A DNA stretch of 64,000 bases from Tuctoria greenei (taxonomy: Eukaryota > Streptophyta > Magnoliopsida > Poales > Poaceae), in the NCBI GenBank assembly GCA_036927565.1, contig JAYESD010000005.1, positions 92,234,301 to 92,298,300 on the forward strand, read 5' to 3'. Below are positions 23,361 through 34,077 of the stretch, piece after piece. The notes beneath the pieces were generated by a model. That model saw only the letters and a list, made by a program, of their open reading frames with translations, searched no databases and was not told the origin of the DNA. The position numbers were made by a program, and so were the translations under genes. How positions within the stretch are numbered: the stretch's first letter is position 1; each line of letters opens with the position of its first letter.

Positions 23361-23810
23361 CACTACTACAAAAAGCATTTTTACAGGCGCCTCAAATTTT
23401 CAAACAAAGGCGGTCCTTAAAAATATGCGACTGTGATGACGAATGAAACAACACAGGCGGATTTTAAAGAACACCCGTCTGGGTAAATACATGATCTTCA
23501 CAGACGGTTCTTAATTAAGAACCTCCTGTAATGCAATGAACTTCACAGACGGATTTTAAGAAACAACCGTCTGGGTAATTACATGATCTTCATAGGCGGT
23601 TCTTAATTAATAACCGCCTGTAATGTAATGAACTTCACAGACGGTTCTTAATTAACAACGGCCTGAGAAGATCATGTATTTTCAGTGGCGGTCATTGTTT
23701 AAGAACCGTATGTAGTTGTTCAATTATCACAAGCGGTTTTCATTGAAATTACAGGGATGTAGTCGTTGCAATTATCACAACCGTATGTAGTCATTGCAGG
23801 GAAAATTGTA
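23361..23810. repeat. CACTA-1 left subterminal palindrome array
   Basis: Repeated dyads built on CGGTTCTTAATTAAGAACC cores are separated by CACAGAC/CACAGGC arms and GATCATGTATTT or AATGAACTTCACAG spacers. The same array in reverse closes CACTA-2 at about 59560-60173. In CACTA elements such repeats are bound by TNPA-like proteins. Confidence 0.85.
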
Positions 23811-24005
23811 TCAGGAAAAAAACACAAATGAGCGGATACTAGTACAGTAATGCATTATAGGAAATGCTCGATCACCAGTGAGGCTGGCTTAATTGTGATA
23901 ATACACCATTAGAGGCTTTACAATTGTTCAAAGATAATTTCTTTACACACTGAGAACAAAAATCATGCTACATTCATTGTAGATCGACGATGAAGCTCCC
24001 ATCGA

Positions 24006-24845
24006 TCAATCTAAATTGTACCGTCCTGCTTGCTCCCGAACACGTCTCTTATATTCCGCTGGATCCTAAAAATATTGACATTATTTAAATTAACAAATTT
24101 CGAAGGAGGAATGAATAACCTACATTGGTCACTAAGTCAAAGTGTCATCTAACCTTGATAAGTAGATTATAGCAATCATTTTCAACATCAGGCACATTTG
24201 GCTGATGCAGCAAATGCTGAACTTCAAGTAGTATAGTTTTGATTGTAAAAGCACTGCACCACCCCTACGAAATATAATTTAAGCAATATAAGAAACCAGT
24301 TCAAATAAGTTCGACAACAATTATAAGTAATAATTACATGAACAAAATAGGTCTATCTTACAGTCTCTTGATCAAGAATCCCGATGCAGAGTGCTCCCGA
24401 ACGATGGACATTTGGGTGGAAGAACCTAATTGGAAAGGCGCATCTTGGAGGCACCAAGGGATAGTCCTCAGAGAAGGAGATTGTCAGGGGGCAGTAACCA
24501 TCTTCCCATTCAGTCTGCAAAAGAAATTTATTAATAGGAGGACGATGGTTAAACTCATATTGTGCTTGTTCTTCATGACTTACCCCTTCTTTACCTGGGA
24601 CGATGCACTGCCACTTCAATAAATCTCCCGATTCAGGCTTCGCAGAGAAACCCTACGCAGAGAAATTGAAAATACCAAAAACAAACAAGACGGAAAAAAA
24701 AACTACAGTTAAGTTCATCAGTCCATTACAGATACATATGTATATACAACCATGCGACCGGTGTGCCATATGTACATACATGGGGATGATTCTTGCGCCA
24801 CGCCAAGCGCTCCTCCTTCAATCGGCTACACGCCCGAGACATCAT
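24006..24845 (-). CDS. Ubc9-like SUMO-conjugating enzyme E2 in CACTA-1
   Basis: Five exons with GT-AG borders join in frame: 24845-24780, 24652-24584, 24514-24362, 24264-24154 and 24065-24006. They total 459 nt and 152 residues with no lesion. SCE1/Ubc9 proteins are about 158-160 residues. Landmarks are LAWRKNHPH near the start, CIVPGKEG, the E2 motif FHPNV (HPN at 78-80) and the active-site segment SGALCIGIL with Cys 88. The C-terminal DPAEYKRRVREQA is typical of Ubc9. By family knowledge, Ubc9 takes SUMO from the E1 and passes it to substrate lysines, mainly in the nucleus. Introns show capture from genomic DNA, not cDNA. One unusual residue is Arg instead of Gly before FFHPN. The alternative start at 24842 removes one residue. 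The promoter is unknown. Confidence 0.85.
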
Positions 24846-25033
24846 TATCTGAAAGACCAAACTTCCAAACTTCCAAATTATTGAGTCCAAACGCATATGT
24901 ACACAAATGCAAAAGGACACAATCCATATACCAACATTGTTCTAAGTTGATTTCAGAAGATACAAATATATACAATATATATCATCTCGCATTGCTATAT
25001 ACATTTTTTCCAGCATTGACATCTTCGCGCATT

Positions 25034-27230
25034 AATCCACTTCCGTTGTATTATGCTGTGGTGCAAGTTCTTCAGATCATTGATAATGATTATGAAGAAA
25101 TAGACCACGTCACACCTGAGGGGATCGCGACTTTGGGGCAGGCTGTCAACCAATTAATCCTTTGGCACCGATGCGATATCGTGTTGGACGATGAGCCAAT
25201 TTCTAGCCCCGTCGCATCTCCAAATACTGTAACCCCATCTTCTAAGGCGAAAGTGCATGAAGATCCACTCCCAGTCCGGGAAGATCCACTCCCCCTATGT
25301 CTCAGCAAGGATGATATCCAAGAGCAACAAGTTGGACAACAGCTTCAAGCAGTACCAGAGCAAGCTGTTGCTAGTAAAGAGCAACCAGTTGAGCAACAAC
25401 TTGAAGTAGTACTAGATCCAACTGATGGGAGTAAAGAGCAATCAGTTGAACAACAGGTTCAACAACAAGCCAGTGTCCAACTTCTGACAACTACTCCTCG
25501 ATCATCAGTGCCTATCAAAGTTAGCTCATACAAAATTAATAAACCTTCATCAGAAGTGTCAAAGTATTTGGAAGCTATGAAGGAAAATGTTAGAAAATCG
25601 AGTGCATCTCGTTCTTCTCATGAGCCAGCATTAGAAGATATCGAGGAGTGGGAAGAAGATGGTGTCATGTATAATCGACGGACGGCTTTAGTTAAACCAG
25701 GAGTTCCAATATACAAGCTTGAGGATGTTCCTCCTAAATTTGCGAATTGAAAGCCGTTCATGACATCCGTACAACTTAGCAAACAACCCATCCAGCTCAG
25801 AAGAATGCATGAGTGGTACATCACTGCCAGCACAAAATATGGTCTTAATTGCGTCACATTTTGTATTCCAAAAGCAGCATTCTGGAGCACTGGAGTAGAT
25901 AAACGAGCCATTTTATTTGAAGAGTTGCATTCCCTTTTCCATCGGGGCATGCTCGAAATCAACCTGCTGCTCGTCTGGTGCTTGTAAGTGCTCTAATATT
26001 TTGTATTTGCTTTTCTTACTACACGCATATGCATTTCATGAGATTATAACAATTCTGGACTTCTTCAATAGGATGCAATACATGGATAATGAAAAGTTGG
26101 AGCACAAGACAGGTATCCTTGACCCTACTAGGATTGCAAAGTCGCTATTCGACGTCCAGGCGAATCGAGACTCAGGACAGTACAAACACATGAACAAAAG
26201 AGATTTTGAAAAAAGAAATTCCAAAACTTAAGAAGGATAGAAAGACAGAAGTTGCAGCTTACATAGGACATGCGATGTTTAACTTTGTCAGAGATGGCAA
26301 GGACTTCGTAAAGGCTCCGTACCACTTCGAGTAAGTTCGACACATGACATTGAAATAGCAATTATTGGTAATTGTTAACACGTGTGTTTGTATGTTTGCA
26401 GTAATCACTACATAATGATCTTCATCAAGCCAACGCAGGGAATGGCAACAGTCTTGGACTCGGCCGATGTCTCACCAGATCGTTACAAAGATTTCCTTTC
26501 CATTTTGAAACTGTACGTTTATTCAGTAATTTTAATTTACGCACATTTAGAATGTATTGACAAGTTTTATATGACATTTCTTGTATTACAACGCTTGGCG
26601 GTTTTACGCGGAACAGCTTGGCTGTCAGAGACCTCCTAATACGAATGCATTGAACATTAAAACGTATTATGCTTGTCCGAAGCAGCCTGCTGGGAGTGTC
26701 TTATGCGGGTATTATGTATGCGAGCATCTTCAGACCGCCGATGTATATAGAGTGAATCGTGAGGATGTAAGTTATCCTTAATGTCGATACCTTATTTTCT
26801 TACTTTTGTGTTTTATTTTCATTGTAACTAGCATAGTTTAATGCTTATATTCTCTGCTATTCAGTATTACTAGAAACATTATTTTCATATTTTGATTCCA
26901 ACTTCAAAATTCAATTCCTCATAGTACAACTGCTCCAAAAATACAAATAAATTCCTGTATACTCTCACTTTGATCTATACTTTGAGATTGTTCAAACCAA
27001 TACATTCTAAACCTTGTTATGTGTTATATTGCAGCACACGAAGAATCTGAACGAAGAATGGCCGGTTTGTAGAAGTATTCCTAGTGGAGGAGCCGACAGG
27101 ATTGCTGCTGAACTCTGTCAGTTTATTCGTCGTGAAATTTTGCACAAAAAAAGGGAAGTTCATTGATAAGAATTGTGCAGCACCTGATGTGCCAGAACTT
27201 TGCGACTATGCCAATAGAAACAGTTTTTAG
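25034..27230 (+). pseudogene. Ulp1-like (C48) SUMO protease portion in CACTA-1, broken
   Basis: The exons parallel those of CACTA-2: about 25034-25984, 26072-26330, 26402-26512, 26592-26766 and 27035-27230. The catalytic parts are recognisable: His in NHYIMIFIKP, Asp in VLDSAD, Gln and Cys in KQPAGSVLCGYYVCEHL. Four lesions break it: TGA at 25748-25750, an extra A in a run near 26215, an acceptor AG changed to AA at 26590-26591, and an indel near 27150. The upstream TNPA-like half of the CACTA-2 gene is missing, replaced at a deletion junction near 25030 by the tail of tnp2. In-frame Met codons further left (24752) lie in unrelated sequence and are not its true start. Confidence 0.8.
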
Positions 27231-27419
27231 TGAAAACTTGTAAACTTTGAGATGAATTGTATCTGTAACTTGTACATATGTATATTGTTTTAGTGAAATT
27301 GACTTCTGTGATGATAATATTGTTGACTTTTGTTCTGTGATGATATTTTTGTTTTTTGTTCTGTGATTATATTGAATTGACTTGGAAATTAGAAATAACA
27401 GCAATAGTACTGCATAGGT

Positions 27420-27944
27420 TATACCTTATCACAGACGGTTATTAACCAACGGCTAGGCATGACTGTGAAAAACAATTATCACAGGCGGCTAGATACAAGT
27501 AAAGAACCATCTGTGATAACCTAATTTTCACAGGCGGTGACTGTTATGGTAGAAACCGACTACGTTAAAAGGTCTTCACAGATGGCTGATGTAGGTAAAC
27601 GTCCGCCTATGATAACACCATTATCATAGGCGGTTAGTTATGCTTCAATACCCGCCTGTGAAGACACATTATCATAGGCGGTTAGTTATTCTTCAATACC
27701 CGCCTGTGATAAGACATTTATCACAGGCGGTTATATATGCTGCATGACCCGTCTATGATAAAATATCTTCACAGGCGGCTAGCCTAAGTAAAGAATCGCC
27801 TATGATAATTTGTCTTCACAGACGGTATCACTTCTTCACTTGTGAAATTGCAGATTATCACAGGCTCTTCGTTTCAGGCGGTTTTAAAAGCTGTTTGTGA
27901 TAATAGGTTTGGAGCCGCCTGTGATGAGGCTTATTGTAGTAGTG
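27420..27944. repeat. CACTA-1 right subterminal palindrome array
   Basis: Alternating TATCACAGGCGG/TTCACAGACGG arms and CCGCCTGTGA arms recur through the last ~520 bp, ending at the terminus TTGTAGTAGTG. CACTA-2 has the matching array at 42824-43560. Confidence 0.85.
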
Positions 27945-29208
27945 CGTGACCCTAAGCCTATACACTTTGCCTCATGGCTACTTCCGCCACCATCCGGCGA
28001 CTACATGCGACCACAACAACAATGATGCCACCAGGTAACTGTGACGTATCCAGTGTCCTTGGTTATTTTCTTCTTCGGAGTCCCATGTCGCTGAACGGTC
28101 ACTGCCACGAAAGGATAATGCCAATAGAGGGTTTGGAGTGCGCTGTCTGCTTAGCCTGGTCCTGCACCCTAATTATGCGCACTCTACCTTTCTTGCAGTT
28201 AAATACTGGGGGTCCGGAGTGTGCTACCTGTTTAGCCTGTCCTGCACCCTAAGTATGCACACTCTACCTTTCCAACGCTACGGCTCAGTACTGGGGGTCG
28301 GACGTCTCCCGAAAAACTAATGTCACCAGGAGGTCAAGAGTGTACAGATTGCTTAGCCTGGTCATGCACCCAAATTCATGCCCTATTACCCTAAGCCAGC
28401 ACACTCTTCCTCCCCAGCACTACGGTTCAGTACCGGAGACTAAAAGGCACATGCTTCTGGACAAAGCAATAATCAAAATCTGGATACTGTCACCATGTTC
28501 ACATAATTATGTATAAATATTATGCATATTGTTTCCTTTTTTCGCTCTGTTACATCTTTCAGTTTGCCATAATGGGAGTTGTGCTATCCTTGCTGGAGAC
28601 GGACAGCCTGTAGCACCTGTGACGTGTTTGGATATTTCTGGTGGTTTTCTCATTTGGGATCTTGTGTCTGCTGAATGGCCTACTCGCCCGAATACCAACG
28701 TCAATGATAGGTCCGGAGTCGGCTAAATACTGAGCCTAGTCCAGCACCCTAAGTACGCCACTCTACCTATTTTGGTGTTGTGTCACAGTATGGTGGGTCC
28801 GAACAACACACGTTCCTGAGTGAGGCGGCAACCAATACTCGGGTACTATCGCACTGAATTACTCAAGCCCCATAGCTCGACTAAGGACCGTAAGCCACAA
28901 CAAAACTAAGGGCAGGAAGATTATAACCAATGAGCACTATTACTCTTTCTGCTGTCATTCTTATGCAGGAATTCACCCTTCTTCGGGCTCTGTCGTTGGA
29001 CCTCAACCTCCGGCACCAGCACCTCCCAAGGGGGCCCGCCGTCGAAATTCTTAGCGTCGATGGTGACGCTCCCACACCATTGCCAAGATCCGCCGTCGGA
29101 CCTCAAGCTCCGACACCGACACATCTCAGGGGGGCCCGCCGTTGACATTGATGATGGTGGCCCCACCTCTAGGATCACCGCCTCTCCCAAGGTGGGCCCG
29201 ATGGCCAC
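27945..29208 (+). other. Non-coding internal region of the non-autonomous gypsy, diverged repeats
   Basis: No protein is supported. A ~65-80 bp motif with GCTTAGCCTGGTC(T/C)TGCACCC and CACTCTACCTTTC recurs at about 28128, 28208, 28340 and 28700, and once before CACTA-1 at about 23315. A second repeat with CTCCCAACTGAGGAGAG recurs at 29280-29480. Confidence 0.6.
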
Positions 29209-29986
29209 TGTCGGTACAGACTGGGTACCCTCACATATAAGGAAGACAAGACGGCTCTGACAACTTACAGCTCCGGACCTAGCCTCCCAACTGAGGAGAG
29301 GTTTGGTGCCGTCATGCATCCCGACGACATCGGACCTAGCCTCCCAACCGACGAGAGGTCCGGTGCTGCCACGTGTCCCGACGACACCAGACCTAGCCTC
29401 CCCACTGAACAGAGGTCCAGTGCTGCCACGCGTCTCTAGGACTCTAGACCTAGCCTCCCTGCTGAGGAGAGATCCAGAGCTGCCACGCGCATCCCACGAT
29501 TCTGGAAGGCGACGTGTGCACTCAAGACCGTATTAACGCGCCATCACACATCATTAACGCGTTATCAAGACCGCGACTTCAAGACTTCATCAAGACCCAT
29601 TACCATGTTATTAAGACATGTTAATGCACCATCAAGACCCATTAACGTGCCATCAAGGCCTGTTAATGTACTCTCATCACTAATTAACACGGGGCTACCT
29701 GTCGGGCCCCGATCATAATGTACGTTGCCAGACCTTGACCTATAAAAGGACCGAGCAGCCACGAATTAGGGGAGGAATCTCACATCTCGCTCCCACACAC
29801 CTCGCTCATACAATACAACACAACCCCCCGTGGATGTAGAGTATTATGCCTCTCGGTAGCCTGAACCACGTAAATCATCCGTGTTCATCTAGCTTGTCGT
29901 TCCAAGAAATTCGCCCCTCCAAAAAAGAACCTCCACAGGCTGCTCCTTAGCAGGTCGGGGGGAAGTGTCGTTCAGACGCTTCGACA
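29209..29986 (+). repeat. 3' LTR of non-autonomous gypsy
   Basis: It is 778 bp, TGTCGGTACAGA to CTTCGACA, with a TATA box CCTATAAAAGG at about 29740. From 29657 on it matches the truncated 5' LTR at 22768-23094. Confidence 0.85.
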
Positions 29987-30199
29987 GAGTTGTACGTTAG
30001 GACCCGCCTGAGATAATGCATCATCACAGACGGCACGTTGTACGTAAAAAACCGCATGTGGAAATTCATTAGCATAGACAGTTTCTAGAGCAGCCCGAGA
30101 AAAAGGCCTATTTTCACATGCTCTTTGTTTCAGGCTGTTTTTAAATCCGCTTGTGAGAATATGTTTAGAGCCGCCTACGATGAAGATTTTTGTACTAGT
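29987..30199. mobile_element. Right terminus of another CACTA copy of the CACTA-1/2 family
   Basis: It contains CACAGACGG and TAGAGCCGCCTACGATGAAG-type subterminal blocks and ends TTTTTGTACTAGTG at 30199, aligning with the last ~210 bp of CACTA-1 with substitutions. Its left part is cut off by the gypsy LTR at 29986. It is probably an older family member into which the gypsy inserted. Confidence 0.7.
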
Positions 30200-30675
30200 G
30201 GATGTATACTTTGGATCGGTGGATGCGCGAGGTAGACGAAAAGGAAAGTGCAAACAAGAGAGATAAGATGGCTCTTAGCAGCAATGGGTAGGAAAAAGGG
30301 AAACCAAAAAGTTTTGTAAAACAATTTTACGAAAGCACTTGTCTAACAGGAAGGAAGCAAATCACTTGCAACTGGTATGATGTCGTATTAAGTTATGAAG
30401 GTGAGAATTTTATCAAAATTGTGTTAATTTTAACAATATATATATATATATATATATATAGAACATATATATTATACCTGGCTATAGAATTGTGCATTTT
30501 TTAGCCAGACCGCTGCTCCGGTGATTCGGTCCACACATGCTTCGGTCCACTCCGTTACCTTTCCACATCCCCCCCGCACGTCTGCCCACCACGCCTGCAA
30601 CCTCATACCCTAGCATGTCTGCCCACCACGCCTGCAACCTTCCTCCCCCCCCCCCCCTTTCGCAATCTCCTCTCG
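30200..30675. other. Intergenic, TA microsatellite and short duplication
   Basis: A (TA)n tract lies at about 30440-30461. At 30580-30640 a ~33-bp motif (TGTCTGCCCACCACGCCTG core) occurs twice, followed by a C-run. This would be the upstream region of the GAPCp locus. No TATA box is evident. Confidence 0.45.
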
Positions 30676-33600
30676 ATGGCGGCGCTCTCCGCACCGCGGC
30701 CGCCGCCGCCGTCGCCGGATCCCGCATCGCCGACCCCGTCAAGGTAAGGCTGCTCCGGCGCCCACGCCGCTCTCCCCTACCCTCTCGCCCCGCCTGCCCG
30801 AATTCCCGGAGATCTCTGCCACCAATTTTTACTGCGGTCCCCGCCCGCGTGTGGCTGCAAATTCCTTCCGCGGTTCATTGCTGTGGCTAGATTAGGTTTG
30901 CGTCCTGCTTTGATTTTCGTTTGGTACATTGGTGGGACTCTCAACCATATGCCGCGCTTAGTCTACAGTATGTTTCCCGGTGGCTGTTTGGTTGCTGGTT
31001 TTTAAAAGTATTTTGTCCCCGGTTGTTTGTTTCCAGAAGCCATCTGCCTCCACCCAGTGATGAAAGGACATAGGTTTCCTGACTGACTGCACTGAAATCT
31101 GCAATGTGCTCACTCCTGTCAAGGGAATTCCAATCGAGACTGGTGCTGCTAGATTTCAATGTTGCAGGTGTCGTGCGTGAGGAGCACCGGCTCTGCTCCT
31201 TCTGCTGCAGCTTCCCTTCGTTTGTGATCTTCTCTTCCACGTAAGCGCCTGGTCCAGAGTCTAAATTCTTGCTACCTCATTATATCACTAGTATTCTAGA
31301 TTCTGGTATGCTCTGTCTAACTTGTGAACAAAAGTGCTAGGAACATTGAGCCATTGAGGGCGATAGCTACACAGGCACCCCTTCTATTCCCCGTAAGTTG
31401 TTGTTGGGTTCACCAAATGTTTAAAGAGAAGCGTGCAACCTGCTGTGATGGACTTATATTTTAGTTGTTCTTTTGTATTTTAGAGTACTCGAGTGGGGAG
31501 AAGACGAAGATTGGCATCAATGGTGAGCCCTTTATTTACATCTGTGGTGAACTGAAACATGTTGTAACCTCATCTATAAATCATCCTTAGCCTATGCTGG
31601 TTGATGCATTTTGTCTTGGCCTGTCTTTTCACTAATATATAAGATAAATTGTTTATAGGGTGTTACAAATATTTGTTTTTCAACTGAGTAATTGATATAC
31701 TAGCTAACCTTCAGCAACTAAATAACACTTGGCTTGCTCATTTAATATGCTGTTTGGTATCACAAGTAAAAACTAGCCAAGGTCATTTTATATCCATTTT
31801 TCTTTACCAATGTTTCTTGATCTTGTGGGGTTTGGATGTATTGGCAGGTTGTCCTGCGAATTGCAATCAGCAGAGACGATATTGAAGTTGTCACTGTGAC
31901 TGATCCTTTCATCGATGCTAAGTACATGGTAAAGAAGCACCGTGTAACAATTCAATTATCATATATCATATTTTGGAGTTCAAACATTTCATGTATGAGC
32001 TGTGAACAATTTGTTTTCCAATATTTTGTGGCGTTAGAGTTTCACCCGAATCTTCCTTTTGGTCCTCTGAGAGCCGTCAGCTGTGACACCCTTGGCAATG
32101 CACAACGACAACTGAGAATCAAGATTTATTATTAATCAATCATCCTGTATAATTTGATGCTAACCTGTATTTCCTGTTAGCTCATTGGTGATGTGCTTCA
32201 TGTGCATTTGCATAATTTTCTTCTATCTAAAATATGCATTTGATGGTTTTACAACACAATTAGTCATTTAGACTTGCATGCTATTTTGTGTACGCATACC
32301 CTCCGCTTGCCCATGGGGTTTCAGCTAATTCTCTTTTAATGCAGGTGTAACAGTTCCGTCTATCCTTGTGATCTAGCATAGTTAGTACTTTTGTTTAAAT
32401 TGTTTATATGTTTCCATATTCCAGGCCTATATGTTCAAATATGACTCCACCCATGGTCCATTTAATGGTTCTATTAAGGTTTTGGATGATTCATCCCTAG
32501 AGATCAATGGGAAGAAAATCACTATTACAAGCAAAAGGTCAGATTGCCATTTGAGTCATCATCTATGATATCTGATAGTATGTCTGTTATGCATGGTTTT
32601 AATATTATATATATGTTTTTTTAATGTTATCTCTTGCAATTGCGCTAGGATACTTGGGTATGGTGGATTATTCCAAACTCATACCCCCTATTTCTATGCT
32701 ATTTTATGCCTTGAACTTGAGTTATTTTGATCAGTTGGGAAATGTTTATTTATCCCTGCTTTCTTAGCATTCCATCACACTTTATAACTTAAGGCTAGCC
32801 AGTGTTTTCATGAATGTGCACAGTATACAGCGTTTTCATGTTTTCATGAATGCATATCACCATTGAACTTATGTTATGCATGGAGTACTAGCAGGGCACT
32901 GTTGAATATCTGGTGTGCTGCACCACTCTCTTTCTTTTGTGTTTCCCATTCCCATGGTCATATAATGATTTGCTTTTGGTTATCCATTACTGTTTCAGTA
33001 TTACATGGTATGTAGATTTTACCCTTTGTTTGAGCTAAAGTTTTTCCAGCTCCGGTATTTTTTTCTCATGTCATTAAGACATGTACAAAACTACAAATCT
33101 GTTCTAACAATCATGTCCTAATAACATGAAAAAAACTAGATTAGGTGGCTTGCCCTATGTAATTAAGGTTTTGCAATTTTTTGCTTCGCTATATCCAGAG
33201 ATCCTGCTGAGATTCCTCTGGGTAACTATGGAGCTGAATATGTTGTTGAATCTTCTGGTGTTTTTACCACGACTGAGAAAGCATTGACACACTTGAAGGT
33301 TCTTGTACCATTTTTTAACAATATGTTCTGCGAAAGTTGTGCACTTTTTCATATCAAAAAAATTGTGTCTGAGGTCTTTGCTGCGTTATTTTCAGGGTGG
33401 TGCTAAGAAAGTGGTGATATCTGCACCATCAGCTGATGCTCCCATGTTATGCAGGTTATCCATGAGGAATTTGGCATTTTTGGTTTCAGGGCAGCATCAG
33501 AAGGTTCTCTAAAAGGTATTCTAGGCTACACAGACGAGGATGTTGTTTCTAATGACTTCGTCGGTGATGCTAGGTGATTGCTGAAACATGGTCTAACATA

Positions 33601-33892
33601 ATGCAAATTGCCCTACGCAGGAAGGTGCTGATATCATGTCATTGTATTTGTATCTCAGGTCAAGCATCTTTGATGCCAAGGCTGGTATTGGACTGAGCTC
33701 TTCCTTCATGAAGCTTGTCTCTTGGTATGACAACGAGTGGGGCTACAGGTTAGTGTTTGCTAATTTTTTCACGATTTTATGACTTCCCTCAAAATCATTT
33801 ATTGACATATTGATGCATTTTGTTTGCTTTATTTCAGCAACCGGGTTCTGGATCTGATCACCCACATGGCTCTTGTCAGCACCAAGCACTGA
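30676..33892 (+). pseudogene. GAPCp: GAPCp-like glyceraldehyde-3-phosphate dehydrogenase pseudogene
   Basis: Exons of a plastid-targeted GAPDH gene are visible with introns retained: 30676-30743, 31168-31240, 31341-31392, 31494-31522, 31829-31928, 32425-32537, 33199-33298, 33396-33453, 33490-33573, 33659-33748 and 33838-33892. Recognisable parts include AYMFKYDSTHGPFNGSIK, EYVVESSGVFTTTEKA and SWYDNEWGYSNRVLDLI. It is dead: frameshift near the start, TGA in exon 2, an acceptor AG changed to GG before exon 5, a one-base loss just after GFGCIGRL (normally GFGRIGR), and loss of the exon with the catalytic cysteine and most of the substrate domain (joins near 33453 and 33489). The family oxidises glyceraldehyde-3-phosphate in plastid glycolysis. 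It is not a processed copy. Confidence 0.92.
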
Positions 33893-33988
33893 TATTCCTT
33901 GAAGGGAGAATCCTCCAGTAGCCTAAGAAGGCTGCAATTTTGTCGGCCCTTTTTTCTTTTTTGAAGTGGCTTGGAATAAGTTGTAATG

Positions 33989-34071
33989 TTGAACATTATC
34001 AGAAATGGACTTGAATTCATAACTTGTATTCCATCCGTCTCTAAATACTTGTCGTCTTCTTATTCATTTTT
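33989..34071 (+). repeat. 83-bp direct repeat, left copy
   Basis: It starts TTGAACATTATCAGAAATGG in the GAPCp 3' region and recurs at 38557-38639 with about two mismatches, on the other side of the Copia remnant. The last ~45 bp are the left arm of a Stowaway-like MITE that is complete only in the right copy. Confidence 0.85.
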
Positions 34072-34077
34072 CCTTTG

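Larger units (their letters stand above)
23361..27944. mobile_element. CACTA-1: 4.58-kb CACTA element carrying SUMO E2 and Ulp1-like genes
   Basis: It begins CACTACTACAAAAAGC and ends TTATTGTAGTAGTG, giving inverted termini of CACTACTACAA, and is flanked by the 3-bp TSD CGT (23358-23360 and 27945-27947). About 0.45 kb at each end consists of palindromic subterminal repeats with (A/G)CGGTT and AACCG(C/T) arms. Between them lie a minus-strand Ubc9-like gene and a plus-strand Ulp1-like pseudogene. The sequence is collinear with CACTA-2 (42824-60173) in inverted orientation but lacks its central ~12.4 kb. It has no transposase, so it is a deletion derivative that would need CACTA-2-type proteins in trans. 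Confidence 0.95.
22768..29986 (+). mobile_element. Non-autonomous gypsy element (Dasheng/RIRE2-like), host of CACTA-1
   Basis: A truncated 5' LTR (22768-23094) and a full 3' LTR (29209-29986) share the same sequence over their overlap, including ATCTATAAAAGG or CCTATAAAAGG TATA boxes and the GACGCTTCGACA-type end. The primer binding site TGGCGCGCCAGGTAGGGG (23097-23114, tRNA-Arg type) follows the 5' LTR. The purine tract AAGGTGGGCCCGATGGCCAC precedes the 3' LTR. Without CACTA-1 the internal region is only about 1.5 kb with no gag or pol, so it depended on a partner. The left ~445 bp of the 5' LTR are missing next to the SIRE LTR. Confidence 0.85.

Noticed and set aside
24752..25020. Start of a 332-residue plus-strand ORF
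   Set aside because: Its first ~90 codons run antisense through the Ubc9-like exon 1 and the tnp2 tail. Only the part after about 25034 is homologous to the Ulp1 gene.
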